This document shows positions 38,401 through 51,128 of a stretch of DNA of 64,000 bases, piece after piece (within the stretch, counting starts at the first letter, position 1; each line of letters opens with the position of its first letter). The notes below the pieces were generated by a model. The model searched no databases. It had not been told where the DNA came from and saw only the letters and a list, made by a program, of their open reading frames with translations. Location: NCBI GenBank assembly GCA_033063855.1, contig CP093830.1, positions 10,168,854-10,232,853 of the forward strand, given 5' to 3'. The translations under genes were made by a program, and so were the position numbers. This DNA is from Smittia aterrima. Taxonomy: Eukaryota > Arthropoda > Insecta > Diptera > Chironomidae.

Positions 38401-41284
38401 AAAACTCATTTGAAATTTTTTTTTATTTGTTTCAGCATTGGCCCAAGAGAGCTTCAAGTGTCCAGATGATTACGGATTCTATCCACATCACATATCATGC
38501 GACAAATACTGGAAGTGCGATAACGGCGCTGCTGAACTGAAGACTTGCGGAAATGGTTTGGCTTTCGATTCCTCCGATCCAAAGTATCTCTCAGAGAACT
38601 GCGATTATCATCATAACGTTGAATGCGGCGACCGCACCCAATTCGGTAAATATGAAGTAACAGTAACACGACTTTTTTTTTCGCGTTACCACATTACAAA
38701 TGTTGATTATGCATTCATAACATTCTATGTCTCTCTCTCTGTCTCCCACCCAATTCAATGTGATGAAGTGGGCTACTCGAGCAAGCACTGAAAGGAAGTC
38801 GGGAATTTAATGCATTCTGAAATATGAGAAGAAGAGAGAAGAGAAAAAAAATTGTTACAGCAAAAGTTTTATACTTTTTCGAACTGAATGTCGTCGCTCT
38901 CCCTTAAGCCTCGATGTTATTTTAACTGAAAGCATTTCACCACAATTCAAAACAATTTGTTTGCGAAGTAAAGAGACTGCATTATGCTTCTCATTCATGT
39001 CAGAAAACACTCTCACCCAACAGCTATTCTCCCTTCCATTAAACTGCTCCTTTCATTCATACGTAGTGAGGAATGATTATGATGATAAATATGAAGTGAA
39101 AAAAGGCGTCTATGATGCTAGAGAGCTTTTACTTGGACGTAAATGCATGCAGCGAAGGCAGAACGAGGGACTTTTATTATTCATAAAAGGCTATTAGCTC
39201 GTGCCTTTTGTTTATGTGTTTATTAGTTTGTTTATTTGTATTGCCAAAGCAGTCATAAAGACATTATGGAAGCTATTTAGATTGGAATCTCTCCCATGGG
39301 GCTCGAGCCTCACATTAATTGAGGATTTCATGCTTGATTAGATTTTTCTGATTGAATCAATCTGTAAACGAGCTTGGATTACATCAGATTAATTCATTAA
39401 CTCCATGCTCGGTTCGTTGTAGACAAGTTTGTTGATAATGTCGACAGCAAACAGTCGCTGACTTAAAAAAAACAGAGCTCAAAGCGTCTGGCGAACGTTC
39501 AAAAGTTTATTAACCTCTGAAGGTGCTAATGGCAGCGTTTCCAAACGACCATGTAACGTTGTTCATGCTTTACTTTCAAATAAAAATAATAAAAACAGAA
39601 AAAATCTACTGAAAAACTTTTTCAAGAGCTAACGGCTGCTCAGTATAGCAAATAAATATTTTTGTTTGTTGAATCGATACATGCCCAGATGGCGAGCTGG
39701 AAAAACTGGGCTAGTAGGCAGTAGAATGAAATAAAAAAAAATTGTATCATTCCCAAGTGTTTGTCGAGAGTAGTTTTTCATTCCTTTCGCTTTGGGTGGA
39801 AAAGGTTAACAAATCATTTTCATAAACCTTTTCCTTTCGGACGGATACAAATTTTCTAATTGATTAAGAACCATTTTCTACAAGCCTCGTCGTTTCATGG
39901 CGTCGTTGGCAAATGTTTCGTATTTCGTTCAAGAATTGAGAAAGAGCCTCTTGCGCCCGTCGACGTTTCATAATAAGCGTTATAAATTAATATTCACGCA
40001 GAGGGTATTAAACAGTTTAAGTGCTCAGCTTTTTATTCATCATAAATAACGTTAAAAATGTGGCCCCATCGAGTCATTAATTAATAACTTTTTCTGATTC
40101 AATTAGCCTTCTCACTATTGTTCAGGCGTTGTTCGGGTTCATACAGCAGGGGGAACTTAATTACAAATTCAGTTTTTTCTATGTAAATTTATAGTCGCTT
40201 CAGCAGTGACGTTGTAGCTTTTCGCCGAAAAGCTCTTTTAAGCTTTTGAATTGTTAGGTCGTCACGCCTCTGAAATGCATTTTACACTGACATAAATTTT
40301 GTAAACAGTTTTGTAAAACTTTTAAACGGTCTCCCCGGGTAAATTGCATGAGCAACAATCCAGATTTTGTATTAAAACATTTACCGGAGCGAATTTACCT
40401 TTCAATCGATTTTCACATGAAATATTTGTTTTGCTTACAGAACCTGCAATCTCAAGCAATCACTGCCCACGTTTGTACGGTATCTTCGCTGATGAAGCTA
40501 AATGCGACGTCTTCTGGAACTGCTGGAACGGAGAAGCTTCGAGATACCAATGCTCTCCTGGATTAGCTTACGATCGTGAAGCTCGTGTCTGCATGTGGGC
40601 CGATCAAGTTCCAGAATGCAAAAATGAAGGTTTGTCTTTTGCCAATTAAAAGAAGATTGCAGAGTGACTGATAAATTCGTTTTTAGAAGTTGCCAATGGA
40701 TTTGCTTGCCCAGCTGCTGGCGAAATCGCCAACGCCGGTTCATTCTCAAGACACGCTCACCCAGAAGATTGTAGAAAGTATTACATTTGCCTCGAAGGTG
40801 TTGCTCGTGAATACGGATGCCCAATCGGAACAGTCTTCAAGATTGGAGACTCAGATGGTTCAGGAAACTGTGAAGACCCAGAAGATGTTCCCGGATGGTA
40901 AGTTATTGCCTCCTTCTTTCGTTTAAAGACTTGTCCTTCTCCTCCCCTGAACACATTTCTCATCCATCAATTTGTTATTAATCATCGACTTAGGATTGCA
41001 TTGCCTTACAGATGTTTAATAACATTTCTAACCTCAATTCAAACACCTTCCCACCCACAACATCCACATTGTATTTTCTGAATAACTAAATCATATTTTA
41101 ACCACATCTCTCTCTCTCTCTTTCTTCTTCCTCCTTGTGCTTAATCATGCATCACACAAATAACAGCGAAGACTATTACGGAGATCTCGACTTGAAGAAC
41201 ATTAGAAAGAGCGAACTCTTGGCTGGTTTGGCTAACTCTGACAGTAAAGGACCTGCTGCAAACAAAAAGAAGAGACCAGAATAA
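29483..41284 (+). CDS. Gasp: Gasp: three-domain chitin-binding matrix protein, long isoform
   Basis: Exons: 29483–29522, 38436–38645, 40441–40629, 40687–40897, 41167–41284; all GT–AG, joined frame 768 nt, 255 residues. Residues 1–16 form a signal peptide (hydrophobic FVLVIAFFGAALA, cleaved before QES). Three peritrophin-A (CBM14) domains follow, each with six cysteines: C22–C77, C92–C143 and C154–C217. Aromatic chitin-contact residues are preserved, for example CDKYWKC, CDVFWNC and CRKYYIC. The order and near-identity to remembered fly Gasp (obstructor-C/CPAP3-C) make the family call firm. The protein is secreted and binds chitin in cuticle and tracheal lining. Intron 1 is 8,913 bp, separating most of the signal peptide from the mature protein and likely holding regulatory DNA. 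Three introns are in phase 1 and the last in phase 2. The ATG has a good context (caaaATG). Confidence 0.95.
29523..38435 (+). other. Gasp intron 1 (8.9 kb)
   Basis: It starts gtaagc and ends in a T-rich tract plus ttcag. Inside I found no recognisable protein. The longest open frame is minus-strand 31113–31559 (148 codons, unknown). Pyrimidine-rich and A-rich tracts are frequent. An intron this long near the 5' end is a likely place for tissue-specific enhancers, but no site is demonstrated. Confidence 0.75.
31113..31559 (-). other. Unrecognised 148-codon ORF inside Gasp intron 1
   Basis: This is the longest uninterrupted frame outside the three genes. It has a mixed composition (cysteines, basic stretches such as GGRRKTECEQ, a short hydrophobic MINLIAVVL) rather than simple repeats. 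I recognise no domain, no convincing splice sites around it, and no promoter. It could be a chance ORF, a decayed mobile-element fragment, or a nested exon. I would not annotate it as a gene without transcript or homology support. Confidence 0.15.
41167..41284 (+). CDS. Gasp: Gasp alternative last exon A (long tail)
   Basis: It follows a taacag acceptor preceded by a (TC)n-rich tract at 41107–41123. Its first base completes the split codon TG|C for C217, the sixth cysteine of the third chitin-binding domain. It then encodes EDYYGDLDLKNIRKSELL and a basic end (NKKKRPE), then TAA. This matches my memory of the usual fly Gasp C-terminus. Candidate polyadenylation signals follow at 41710 and 41893. 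Confidence 0.92.
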
Positions 41285-43595
41285 GAATCTCGACTCTCGA
41301 ACGAGATTAGTTTAGAAAAAATCTTTCACTTATCTTCACGTGCTCGTCCCTCATATCAAAAACCCATTTTTCGAAGCTGAACGGAGGATTATAAATTTAT
41401 TTTCTTTCTGCTAAACTAAACGTCATGCCAGATTCGAGCGGATCTGTAAATTATTTTTGAACGAATATCGTTTTTCCCCTCCACAGAAATCATTTATAAT
41501 TTTAATTAGGTTTTATTTTCTTTGATATTAAACGCGAGAAAAATGCCTGAATGTTAATTAAAATCTCTCTTTACTCCCTTTGATCATTAAATAGACTGCT
41601 AAAGTAATTCGCAGAGAGCGAACCGGTTTTTCTTTCTTACAACGCGGTGAGCTTCACAAGAAAGCGACAGACGAAAGGTTTTTCCTTTTGAAAAATCAAC
41701 TGGAGCCAAAATAAAATTAAAAAAAGCGTCTTTTGGCTGAAACTTTCAAAATCATTCCTCCTCTCATTGTTGTTTGTCGAGAAGGAGAAACTTTTCATAA
41801 TCTCGTCAGAGGAAATCCATCCGAAAGTGAACGTTGTCGTCCTGAGCGAAAAGTAAAGAAGAAATCACAATTGTAAAAAGACTAAAAAATTAAATAAAAG
41901 AAAGGAAAAAAACTATAAAACAATTTAAATCTTCTGACTTTCAAAAACTTTTCTCGAAAACGATAGAAGCTTTTCTGCCCTTAAAGCGGATTAATTTTAA
42001 TAACAGCCAAAAAGAAAAAAAACTTTCCTGAGCTCTTACATTTGTAGCTTTTTGTTCGTTTTGTTGGAGCAAGCGAGAGTTTTCATGCTCTAACCTCGTC
42101 ATAAAGTCATTAATCATAACGGAAACAAATCATGTGGAAGTTTCATACGTAAGGTGAGATTGCGACTCGTGGAAAACTGAGTTTCATGGAAAATAAATTT
42201 GGATATTTAATGGTGATGGAATTACTTTTTTTTTCTTCTTTAATTTAATTTCTAGATATTTAAACAATTCCACTTCTCTCGCATTTGTTTGGAGATAAAA
42301 GAAAAGTTTCGCCTTTTGTTTCATAAAAGGAAGAGAAATATGAAAAATCGCTTTCCGTTTTATCGCATTTTCATGTTTTCCTTCTTTTCCTTTGTCTGAC
42401 GATGACGACAAGTAGAAGACGAACAACGAGAATGAGTATCAATAAATTGAAAGCTATTTCGTACCTTATCAGCTTGAAACTACTTCGATCGCTGTTTGCT
42501 TTTCATCATTTCTCTCTTTCTCTAACGTCGAGAAAAATCATAAAAGAAGCGAAAAGTGAAAATGCTTTGAGAGATAGAGAAAGAGAAGAAGGAGGAAAAT
42601 AAAATGTTGCTTGATATGTTTCCTTTTGCTGTATCTCTTTTTGTCTATCTCATATCGCAACACATAAGCTCTATCATCATTAAATTATATTTCTAGCTAT
42701 TATTGCAATTCATTTTTCTTGTCTTCAGCTCATTCTCTCCCCCTCACTCACTTGTTTTTCTTCTGAGAATTTTCGCTTTTGTTTTTATGACAACTTTGAC
42801 AATTCATGCTCTGTAACGTGAGAGTGGAGTGAGCAAAGACTAAAATAATACAAAGTTCATTTGTTCGGGTAAAAGGAATCATTTTGTGTGCTGCAGGCTT
42901 CATCTTCCTCCACAAAAAGATAAAGTTTGTTGCTTTTAAATGTCGCTATTGTTCAAGGCAAGCGGGGAAAAGCAACAGACAATCTCCTCCTCTCTCTTCT
43001 TTTGAGAATTAAAAGGAAAATGAAATTACATGAGAATAAATGTGCACCATAAATTGAAAAAAGAGGAAAAGAAACTACGAGCTCGAAAAAGTTTTTCCTG
43101 GAAATGTATGACGGGATGAACAGAGAAACATTTCAGTTTTAAAAACACTTTTCTCTCAAATGTAAGGTTTTCAATTTTTCATTTTCATTCTCTGAGCTCG
43201 GTGTGCTAACAATTCACATTATAGAGGAGGAAAAATTAATGCGAATTTGTTCATAAACTACGCAAATAGTTGAAAAGAGAAGTTAAACTTTCATTTACTT
43301 CTGAACGTAGTTCATGAACGAACCTTACGAACTGAAATGTGCTGATAAGCGACAGGAGACATTTCTGAAAATGATCTTTCTCGTGTCATAGCGGGGAATG
43401 GAAAAGTTATGAAGAGGAAAACTAAACAGTGAGAACAAAGTGAATCTCGAGTTGATTTTAATCTCTCACTGAATTCACTTTTTCCTTGGACTTCATCTTA
43501 ATTTTCGTTCATTTCTCTTTCGTAATGTGTTTTGTAAATATAACTTTCATATTTTTTTTTCTTCTCTTTCTCCATTATTAAACTTCCAACAACAG
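41285..43595 (+). other. 3'UTR of Gasp isoform A and intron leading to exon B
   Basis: No further exon was recognised. AATAAA at 41710–41715 and again at 41893–41898 could end the isoform A transcript. For isoform B the whole of 40898–43595 is intron, ending in a long T/C-rich tract and acaacag. An inverted pair of gttcat[a/g]aactacg motifs lies at 43249 and 43319. Confidence 0.6.
43249..43319. repeat. Inverted pair of a 14-bp motif
   Basis: gttcataaactacg (43249–43262) and the reverse complement gttcatgaactacg (43306–43319) match at 13 of 14 positions. The motif resembles the arms of the inverted repeat at 27868–28011. It could be a short dispersed element. Confidence 0.35.
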
Positions 43596-43650
43596 CGAGG
43601 ACTATTACGGAGACGTCGATCTGAAGACCCTCAAAAAATTGGGTCTCTGA
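43596..43650 (+). CDS. Gasp: Gasp alternative last exon B (short tail)
   Basis: After a clear acceptor (caacaacag), the base c again completes TG|C for C217. The exon encodes EDYYGDVDLKTLKKLGL and TGA, giving a 234-residue isoform. Its first 12 residues align with exon A (EDYYGD-x-DLK), and the nucleotides are plainly related (actattacggaga in both), so A and B are diverged duplicates used as alternative ends. The basic KKKRPE tail of isoform A is absent. Strong reading-frame, splice-phase and sequence agreement make this a real exon rather than a relic. Confidence 0.88.
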
Positions 43651-43703
43651 AGGAATCTCATCGGATACAATTGTATTATTTAAATTCTTCTTGAACCGAC
43701 ATA

Positions 43704-43709
43704 AATAAA
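43704..43709 (+). terminator. Polyadenylation signal for Gasp isoform B
   Basis: AATAAA lies 54 bp after the TGA of exon B, a normal distance for a short 3'UTR. It supports use of exon B as a true terminal exon. Confidence 0.7.
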
Positions 43710-46700
43710 AGAGAAAGAGCCAAAAGAAAATGTGTTTTTATCCCTTTTCGCATCGCCCATTGCCGTTTTTGTTTTGTTTATAGAGATTTCAAGGAAAAGT
43801 GCCGCAAAGCTGTTCTCTGTTCTCGTTTATAAACGCAACGCCATTGCCAATTAATTTTTTGGTCATTTCCCGGGCACATTAACTGAAATGATCCATCAAA
43901 CACTTTGCAACTTTCGTCTGCTCCCCCAAGCTTTTCAATTTAATATTTAATGTGTTTTTTTGTTTCACGCGCTTTATGCAACTTAATTTGATTCCAGTCG
44001 AGAGCTCTCGGGGAAAGAAAAGTTCCAAGAAAACTCATTGGAGTCAAAAATAACTTTGAGTTCATTATTTCTTTTTTTATTATTAATAAAGAAAATGAAA
44101 TCTTGAAACTTGAATCGAAAGCTTCTGTTGTGGGTTGGCTCAATGATCCCGCAACTTCTTCGACTCAACTTTTCTGCTTACTCATATAACCAACAACATT
44201 GTTTTTCATAACAACTTGTTAAGGGGCTTCAAACGATTTCAAGTATGATAAGCAATATTTAAAACAAAATATTTCTTGAGGACGAAGTTGCCGCTTTGTT
44301 GCTTTTAAAGGAAAAAAATCTTATCGTTGCTGACAGAAAAATGATATTTCTTATCTCAAGAGTTTCCCTCGGTCTCTCTACTTAACGAGGACTGTGAAAA
44401 GCCTTTTCTCGAAGCATTCAACAGAGAGAAACTTGCTTTACGTTTCATGATTGCCATAAATTCCTCACTCATCTCTCGTCCTCGTTTCCCATAAGCACAG
44501 ACACAATACCAAAAGCAAGCAAATTTGTTGCGTACTGCTATCTATTACCGAGCTCGACTGTGGGTGGAAATAAGTGAATTTTATTCCGTCATGCTTTTAT
44601 TATACCAAAGGCGTTTGCTATCAAGCAACTATCACCTCAAGTCACCTTGCCATAAGAAGGAGAAACGCATTTCTTTATTATTTATTTTATTGTCCCACAT
44701 TTTTTTCTTCCACCTTGACAGAAGAAGCTCTCGGCATGTTCTTCACACCACGAACTGAATTTCATTCGTTTTCGTTTACATTTCCTTTCCGTATTCACAC
44801 GAAAGTCAAAAGGATATCGAAATAGAAGTCGTAAAATACATTTTCTTTCCCGTTTCGTATCTGAATTATGATTAAACTATTCGAGTGCGTTAGGGAAAAG
44901 TGATACCAAAGGCAATTTTCCACGCCGTATCGACTCTGTTCTTTGCATAAGTTTAAAGGGCGTTGGAATTTATTTTCGACATCACGGAAAGCTCTTTCTC
45001 TCTTTTAGCTTTTATAGCAAATTGACATTTCATTCAATATTAAATTGTTAGCAATTTGATACCGTGAAATTGCAAAAAAAAGTGCTATCTACTGAATGGA
45101 TCATTTATCGTAGGCAGTAACAAAGGTTTGACAGCCTTGAAAATTGGACTTCAGCTTTTTTGCATCGATTTGGATGGTAATCGATCGAGGTTTCGACGAA
45201 ATACCTGTCTTGTTTAACATCGAGACTTTCTATCTTGTCAGCTGAATTTATTGATCGGAATATTTTATTAGGAAGATGAGGAAATACTTCAACCACCAAT
45301 TAACAGGAAAAATAATCCTCGATGCCATAAATTAAGCTCATCCCTTTCAGAAACATCCTTTTCACCAAGAAAACAAAAAATTTCTTTGAAAAATATTGAA
45401 AAACATGAAAGGGAGAAGGAAGAGTTTTACTAGGAAAGTTAGGTAAGAAGCCCATTTAAGGAGAAAGGACGAAATCTCGTTTGTGACGACGAGAAAGGCT
45501 TTTACGCAAGAAATTAATTACACTTCTCGACTGATTTTTTGTCCTCGGCGGTAATTTTAATAAAAATGCCATTCTATTATGAATTTTTAATTAGACGAAG
45601 CTTTTGAAAGCTTCTACGATTTGTAAGAGAACCCAAGACTCAAGTTTAGGTGGAAAGACCGAAGACTTAACAGGAAAACTTTTCCTCTTCATCTTTTCCT
45701 GAAAGGTAAAAGTTCCTTTTATTGGGATTTTTATGAGAGTCAATTTAAATGAAATTTTATTATCCTGTCGTGCATCCGACGCTGACACTTGACGGGAAGA
45801 GCTTGATTATGTGCAATATTCAATTGAATGAACTCAAATTGATCCTATTTTACTTCTAGCCGTGACAAAGCCTTTGTGACATGAAAAGTTGTACTCGAGG
45901 TGTTCGTAACTCACCTTCAACTCAGTTGAAAAGCTTCACTTGATATGTTACGAAACTCTTTTGAAATAAAATCGCTGAGGCAATACAGCTCGTCAATTAT
46001 GACAGAACAAAGCTTCAGCTTTACTCTTAAGTTTGTTCTTTGCCCTTTTTCTTACTCTTCGATAGATATTTGAATTTGTTTAGGAATTGTTTGAACAAGA
46101 GCTAGAAGAAGACTTGTGATGAATAAATATTGAAAAGCAGTCAATGATCAAAAGACTTTCATGCTCGGTCAGGTCTGCACAATTGCATTAAAAAAAATCT
46201 TCTTTTTTATCAAGAAAATTTCGTCTTATCAAAAATTCCGTTCACATTAAATCAAAGTGAATAAATTCCTGCTTCGAACAAATTATGCAAGAACACTTGA
46301 GCTCAACACATTGAAAGTAATTTCATTTTGCCGAAGTAATAAATTCAACAAACTTCGTTCATGAAAGAAGAAATTCAAATTTTGTTTGAATAAAAATCAT
46401 GGCAGCGTAATATTTTCTCGTTGTATTTAAATTTGTTTAAAAGAATCGAAAGGAGAGAAAATATTGCTTCGATAGAAAATCGATTTAGTTCGTCTCAGGT
46501 TGCGAGTAGCAAGTTTTCCTTCTGCTCTCAACATGGCTTTTGCTTCTGATATATTATGTTGATTCTAACGAAGTATCCGGCGAGGTTTTGCACTGTGCTG
46601 AAACATTGATCTATAGTCAGGCGAAGCATTATGTTAATTCCTGACTCTCAACTTTCAACATTCGCTTTTTTTCCTTCACCAGCAGCGCAACGAAAGAGCA

Positions 46701-46735
46701 GAAAAAATTAAAATTCATGGTGAACTTTTTTCCTC

Positions 46736-46750
46736 CTTCTTCTTCTTCTT
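46736..46750 (+). repeat. (CTT)n microsatellite
   Basis: Five CTT triplets in a row within a pyrimidine-rich tract. Intergenic. Confidence 0.7.
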
Positions 46751-46965
46751 TATTTAAATTACTTTACGGGCGCTCTTTTTGTACTTCCCTTGTGTCAAGT
46801 AAATATGACGTGAATTTCATGGTAAATTGAATGAAGTTATATGCAAAAGCGATTTTCCCTTAATCGGAGGATTCAATCACTCAATACAAAGCTTGTGAAT
46901 TATCCGCTGTCTAACCCTCACATACGAGTGAGTCCATCAATATCAAAGCTCCGAACACTCTTAAC

Positions 46966-47288
46966 GACTGATTAACCTTTTAAGATACCCAACGATGGTT
47001 TCCTTTCCCTTTTTACGACTTTTATTTTCTCTTGATTCTTTATTATGTCGCCGAACGAAAGGAAATCATCACTTTTCCGACTTTTCTATTTTAATCACAA
47101 GAATCATTCTCGTTTAAGTGCAGAAAGATTGTTTGCCATAAAAACAAAAAGACGAGACATTACAAAAGCAGAGACTTAATGTTCGTCTTAAGATACGAGC
47201 TTGTTGCCATTTGCTGATGTGTCACAAAAAGACTGATTCACATGAGATTTGCGAACCTTGCTAAGGACTGATTAACCTTTTAAGATAC
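46966..47288 (+). repeat. Direct repeat, two copies exactly 300 bp apart
   Basis: The 23-bp sequence gactgattaaccttttaaga + tac occurs at 46966–46988 and 47266–47288. Similarity extends on both sides (cgaac about 13 bp upstream and acgatgg just downstream in each copy), giving a related unit of about 45 bp. The DNA between the copies shows no obvious similarity. It could be a duplicated regulatory element or two copies of a short dispersed repeat. Confidence 0.75.
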
Positions 47289-50200
47289 TGACGATGGAGA
47301 TGTGCACTTTTCGAAGCGTTATTTATCTTGATGAACGACAAGTCGACGACGGACGAGGGAGAAACAATTTTCGGTCAATGAAACCTCGTTTGATGTTTAA
47401 AATCAAAGTGTCATCGTGATTTCAAGTTCTCGCTCTCATGTAAAGAGAGAAAAAAAAGTTTCTTCGGTCATCATTTGATTGAAGACTTCGAATATGAGAA
47501 GATTAATGTTTTTTGGTTTCAGGAAAACATGAAACTCTTTGCTTGTCCTCATCTCGATCCGAGTGGTTTATCTCCATGGTAGTTCATTACTCTCCTTTTC
47601 AGAGAGTGAGCTTAATTCCTTCCATCACCACTTCATTGTTTCCTAAAGTACTGCATCAACCCATAAACCATTCCTTTGACTTTGCTCGAGCATTCTCCAT
47701 GCATTTTAATTAAAATCAGTAATGAACAAAAACTAAGAGAATTTTTTCACTACAGCAAAATGCCAAATTGTCTCACATTACTCATTTCTTCCTCTAGTCT
47801 CTCCCGAACCCTAACATGCGAGGGCTCATAACTATAATCATTTCAATTATGCCTGCAACCAAATTTTTGTGGCATCATCTGCTGAAGAATTTTTCAGAGA
47901 ACACATGGAAAGCCACTTTTTGTGTAAAGAAAGCTCAGGTAGAGTATGAAATATCCATGGAAGTGGGAGGGCGGCAGCAAGAGGAAAAGAATGTTTTATA
48001 ATTAGTAGCTTGATTTATGGCCACAACAGAGAAATAAATTTTGCAAAATAAAAAGAGCAAAGCACCGTAAAAATTATGTTTAAAATGCTGCACTAGATGA
48101 GGGACTAATAAAGTAATTAAGAATTCAACTGTGCTGGGTTGAACTTCACGCTTTCCAACTCTCCCTCTCGCTCACTTGACTCTCGAAGGGTTTAATGGTA
48201 TTGCAAACGTTTGCCTTGAATAATTTATAATTGTAATGCTCAGGTATTTTGTGTTGGGAGTTGAAAACTTTGATTTTAAGAAAATTCTACGAAAACTTGC
48301 AATTACAAAAGTTTCAGAGTCTTCTGAGGGAACTTGAGCAAATGGCGTTGAATAGAATTTAACGCAGCTTGCGTTCGAATAATCTTACGCTAATGTTAAA
48401 ACAACTTAATTCATCGTGGCTGCCGTAAATCAAACGCAAAAATTAAATATTCATATTTTCTCTGTAAAAGGGACTTTCGCGATATTTTGTACCTTTCAAG
48501 TTAACGCGAAGAAAATAAAAAGTTGCTTTCAACGAAATTACTTTACATCCCCAAAAACCTTTTTTATTTGTCATAATTTAAAAATATAGCATTCTAGGCA
48601 TTCACTAGTTGCTCCACTCGCCACACAAAACAAAAATTTTCTTTCTCACTTAATTTATGACGTCGACGAGGGCGCGACTGCTTCTTTTATTTTCAAATGG
48701 ATTCCATTACACTTTGCATAATATTTCATCCTTTCATTCCGGGAGAAGAATTTTTGCGGCTTACACAATGAGAAAGGTTAAATGGACCGTTAGATTCGGA
48801 TTTTAATTCACAAACTTTGCCTGTATTGACAAATGATTAAAACTCGTTATTTTCGAAAACTTCTCCCTCATTTATCACACACAAGAATCCTTAAACCTTT
48901 CGATTGTTGTGTCAAAAAGGTACGGACCGAAGGAAAAAGATCTTGGCAAAGGTTCGTACATAACTGTAAAGCAGAAAAATATGTGAAAAACCATATATAA
49001 TACAAATATAATATGCCCTCAGGGGCTACGAGCGAGCAAGACGGCCAAGTGAGAGAGAGAGGGATGAGAAAAGAAAGAAAAACATAAAACCACCTGATTT
49101 GATTTATGTATTCGGAATTATTATATTAGGAGGTGAAAGATAAAATCTACAACAGGTAATATGTATTTTCAGTCCCTTTCCTTTTCTTTCTATTCTCTCA
49201 CTCTTCGCTAGAGAATGTAAATTCATTGTATTGTGCTTTTCCCTCATGTTCGATGTAGTTAAAGCTCACCTGAAGCTTTATGATCTACTCTGATGTCACC
49301 TTGTTTCAGTTAATTATTCTTATCCCTCTTTAACTTTTCGAAAGGAGTGAGAAAAAAAGTTTTTTCATAATTTATGTCGCGATGAGTTATGAGCCGATGC
49401 TGAGGGAGATTTAAAGTTCACACGATGAGCCTTTCCCCTTCTACTCTCTGTTTCTCTCTTTTTCTCTTGGTATTTAAATAACTCTGTAGAATTATAAATA
49501 ATGTTTTGTATTTTACATGAGCTTCCCTAAGAGGATAATAATTTAATTTCTTACGGATAAATTTTCTATCATTTCCCCGAGCAACGCGACTTAGGAAATT
49601 TTCTGCGTGTTTTCCTTTTCTAGCATGATGAGAGGATTGGATGGGAGGTAGATATTGTAATGCCTTTACTCGAGGATTGAAACACAGCGGAAAGCAGGTG
49701 TTAAAGGAACATCAGCATCAAGAAATTGAAGAAGCACGAAAGGATTCGGTTTCTACCCTCGAAAACATTCTCGAGAGGACGACGAAGCGTTTGCCATTGC
49801 GCTTGTTTGTAAATAATTGCTTTTTGATTGTTTCACTCGCTCGCTCTCTCTCTTGTGAGTGTGAAGGTTCATTTCTCCTCGAAAGCTTCCAATGCTTCAG
49901 CATCGGCATGCTTCACCGTCTGGAATTCTGGAAGGTTTGAGGGAAAATCTAGTATAAACTCCTCATCGACTCGCAAGTTCTGTTTCAGTTAGAATCAAAG
50001 CGTATCAGACATTAGACGGAAAATTGTTTTACTCGCGCGCGTTGTTAGAAAATAATCAAATGAGCCAGTCGAAGGAATTGTTTACTGTAATTAAAATTCA
50101 ATTGTGAGACAACAAGATAGAGAAAGAGAGATAGTTCAAGTTGTGTATTTCAATTGCTCGTTGGTGTATAATCTACCGGCTCGATTAGAGGTGAAGCATG

Positions 50201-51089
50201 ACTGCATCCAGGACCGTAATTACAATTTGATTGATTAGAAATCAGAATTTAATTGGGTCAGTGTCCGAGTAGACGAGATTGAAAAAAGAAAACGAGAATG
50301 AAATGCAATTGATATCGGAGACGTGCACTGTTCAATGAGGAACCAATTGACCAAACCATTGATGGTTGGAGAATAAAACTTCGGCTTATTAAAAGTGATT
50401 CAGTGTTTGAAGTTGATTTCTGAAGCATTAACCGACATCGCGATGATTTTTCGTGTTCGCTTTGCGGTCTCAAACAAAGTGAATATGCAGAAAAACCAGT
50501 AAACGACTCGGTTTATTGGAAATGGAAAATTGCAAAAATAAAACCGCAGAACATCAACGAAAGACTACAAATTGTAAAGGAGGAAACCAACAACAATATT
50601 TTAAATAAAAGAACTCCACAGTATAATTGAAATAATATTGATTATATGTTCGATAAAATAACAACATACATAACACCCTCGCTTCCCCCAAAAGCGAACA
50701 ATAAGCCTCCAACAACAATCCCGCTAAATTGAATAAGAAAATGCTTCAAAAAGTTTTCCTTGCGGATTTTTTTCTCGTTTCAACGCGCCAAGCAGAAAGA
50801 AACTTTTTCTTTTGAATTCCTTGTGTTTTTTCTCATTAATTTTATCCTCAGTTCTGAAAAGCGTGTATTAAGAGAACTTTTCGCTCTTATGATTTGAAGT
50901 GTGATGTAGATTTGATTCATCAACAAACAAAAAAAGATTCATTAAATTTAAAAAAAAAATAATTAGTGAGAAAAATAATGAGACAACCTTTGAATGGAAG
51001 TGCAAATGTGAATTATTTCAAAGAAAACAAAGCCATGCGACGATTTAATTGTATGAAGTGACTCTCAGTTCAGAGTTATTTGTGCATAG

Positions 51090-51128
51090 ATGTGGAATGA
51101 TGAAGTTAAAACTCATAGTTACGTCTAG
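51090..51128 (+). promoter_or_regulatory. Upstream ORF overlapping the sidestep-like start codon
   Basis: An ATG at 51090 opens a 12-codon frame ending TAG at 51126–51128. It is out of frame with, and overlaps, the main start at 51097. If the transcript begins upstream of 51090, scanning ribosomes would meet this ATG first, which would reduce translation of the main protein. Whether it is in the mRNA is unknown. Confidence 0.35.

Larger units (their letters stand above)
43730..51096. other. ~7.4-kb intergenic region between Gasp and the sidestep-like gene
   Basis: No supported coding exon. The longest frame (49641–49940, plus, 99 codons) has no recognised motif. The region includes the spaced duplicate at 46966/47266, a (CTT)n run at 46736–46750 and other pyrimidine tracts. 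The promoter of the sidestep-like gene should lie here, but I could not fix it; a TCAGT initiator-like core at 51065 is the nearest candidate. Confidence 0.55.
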
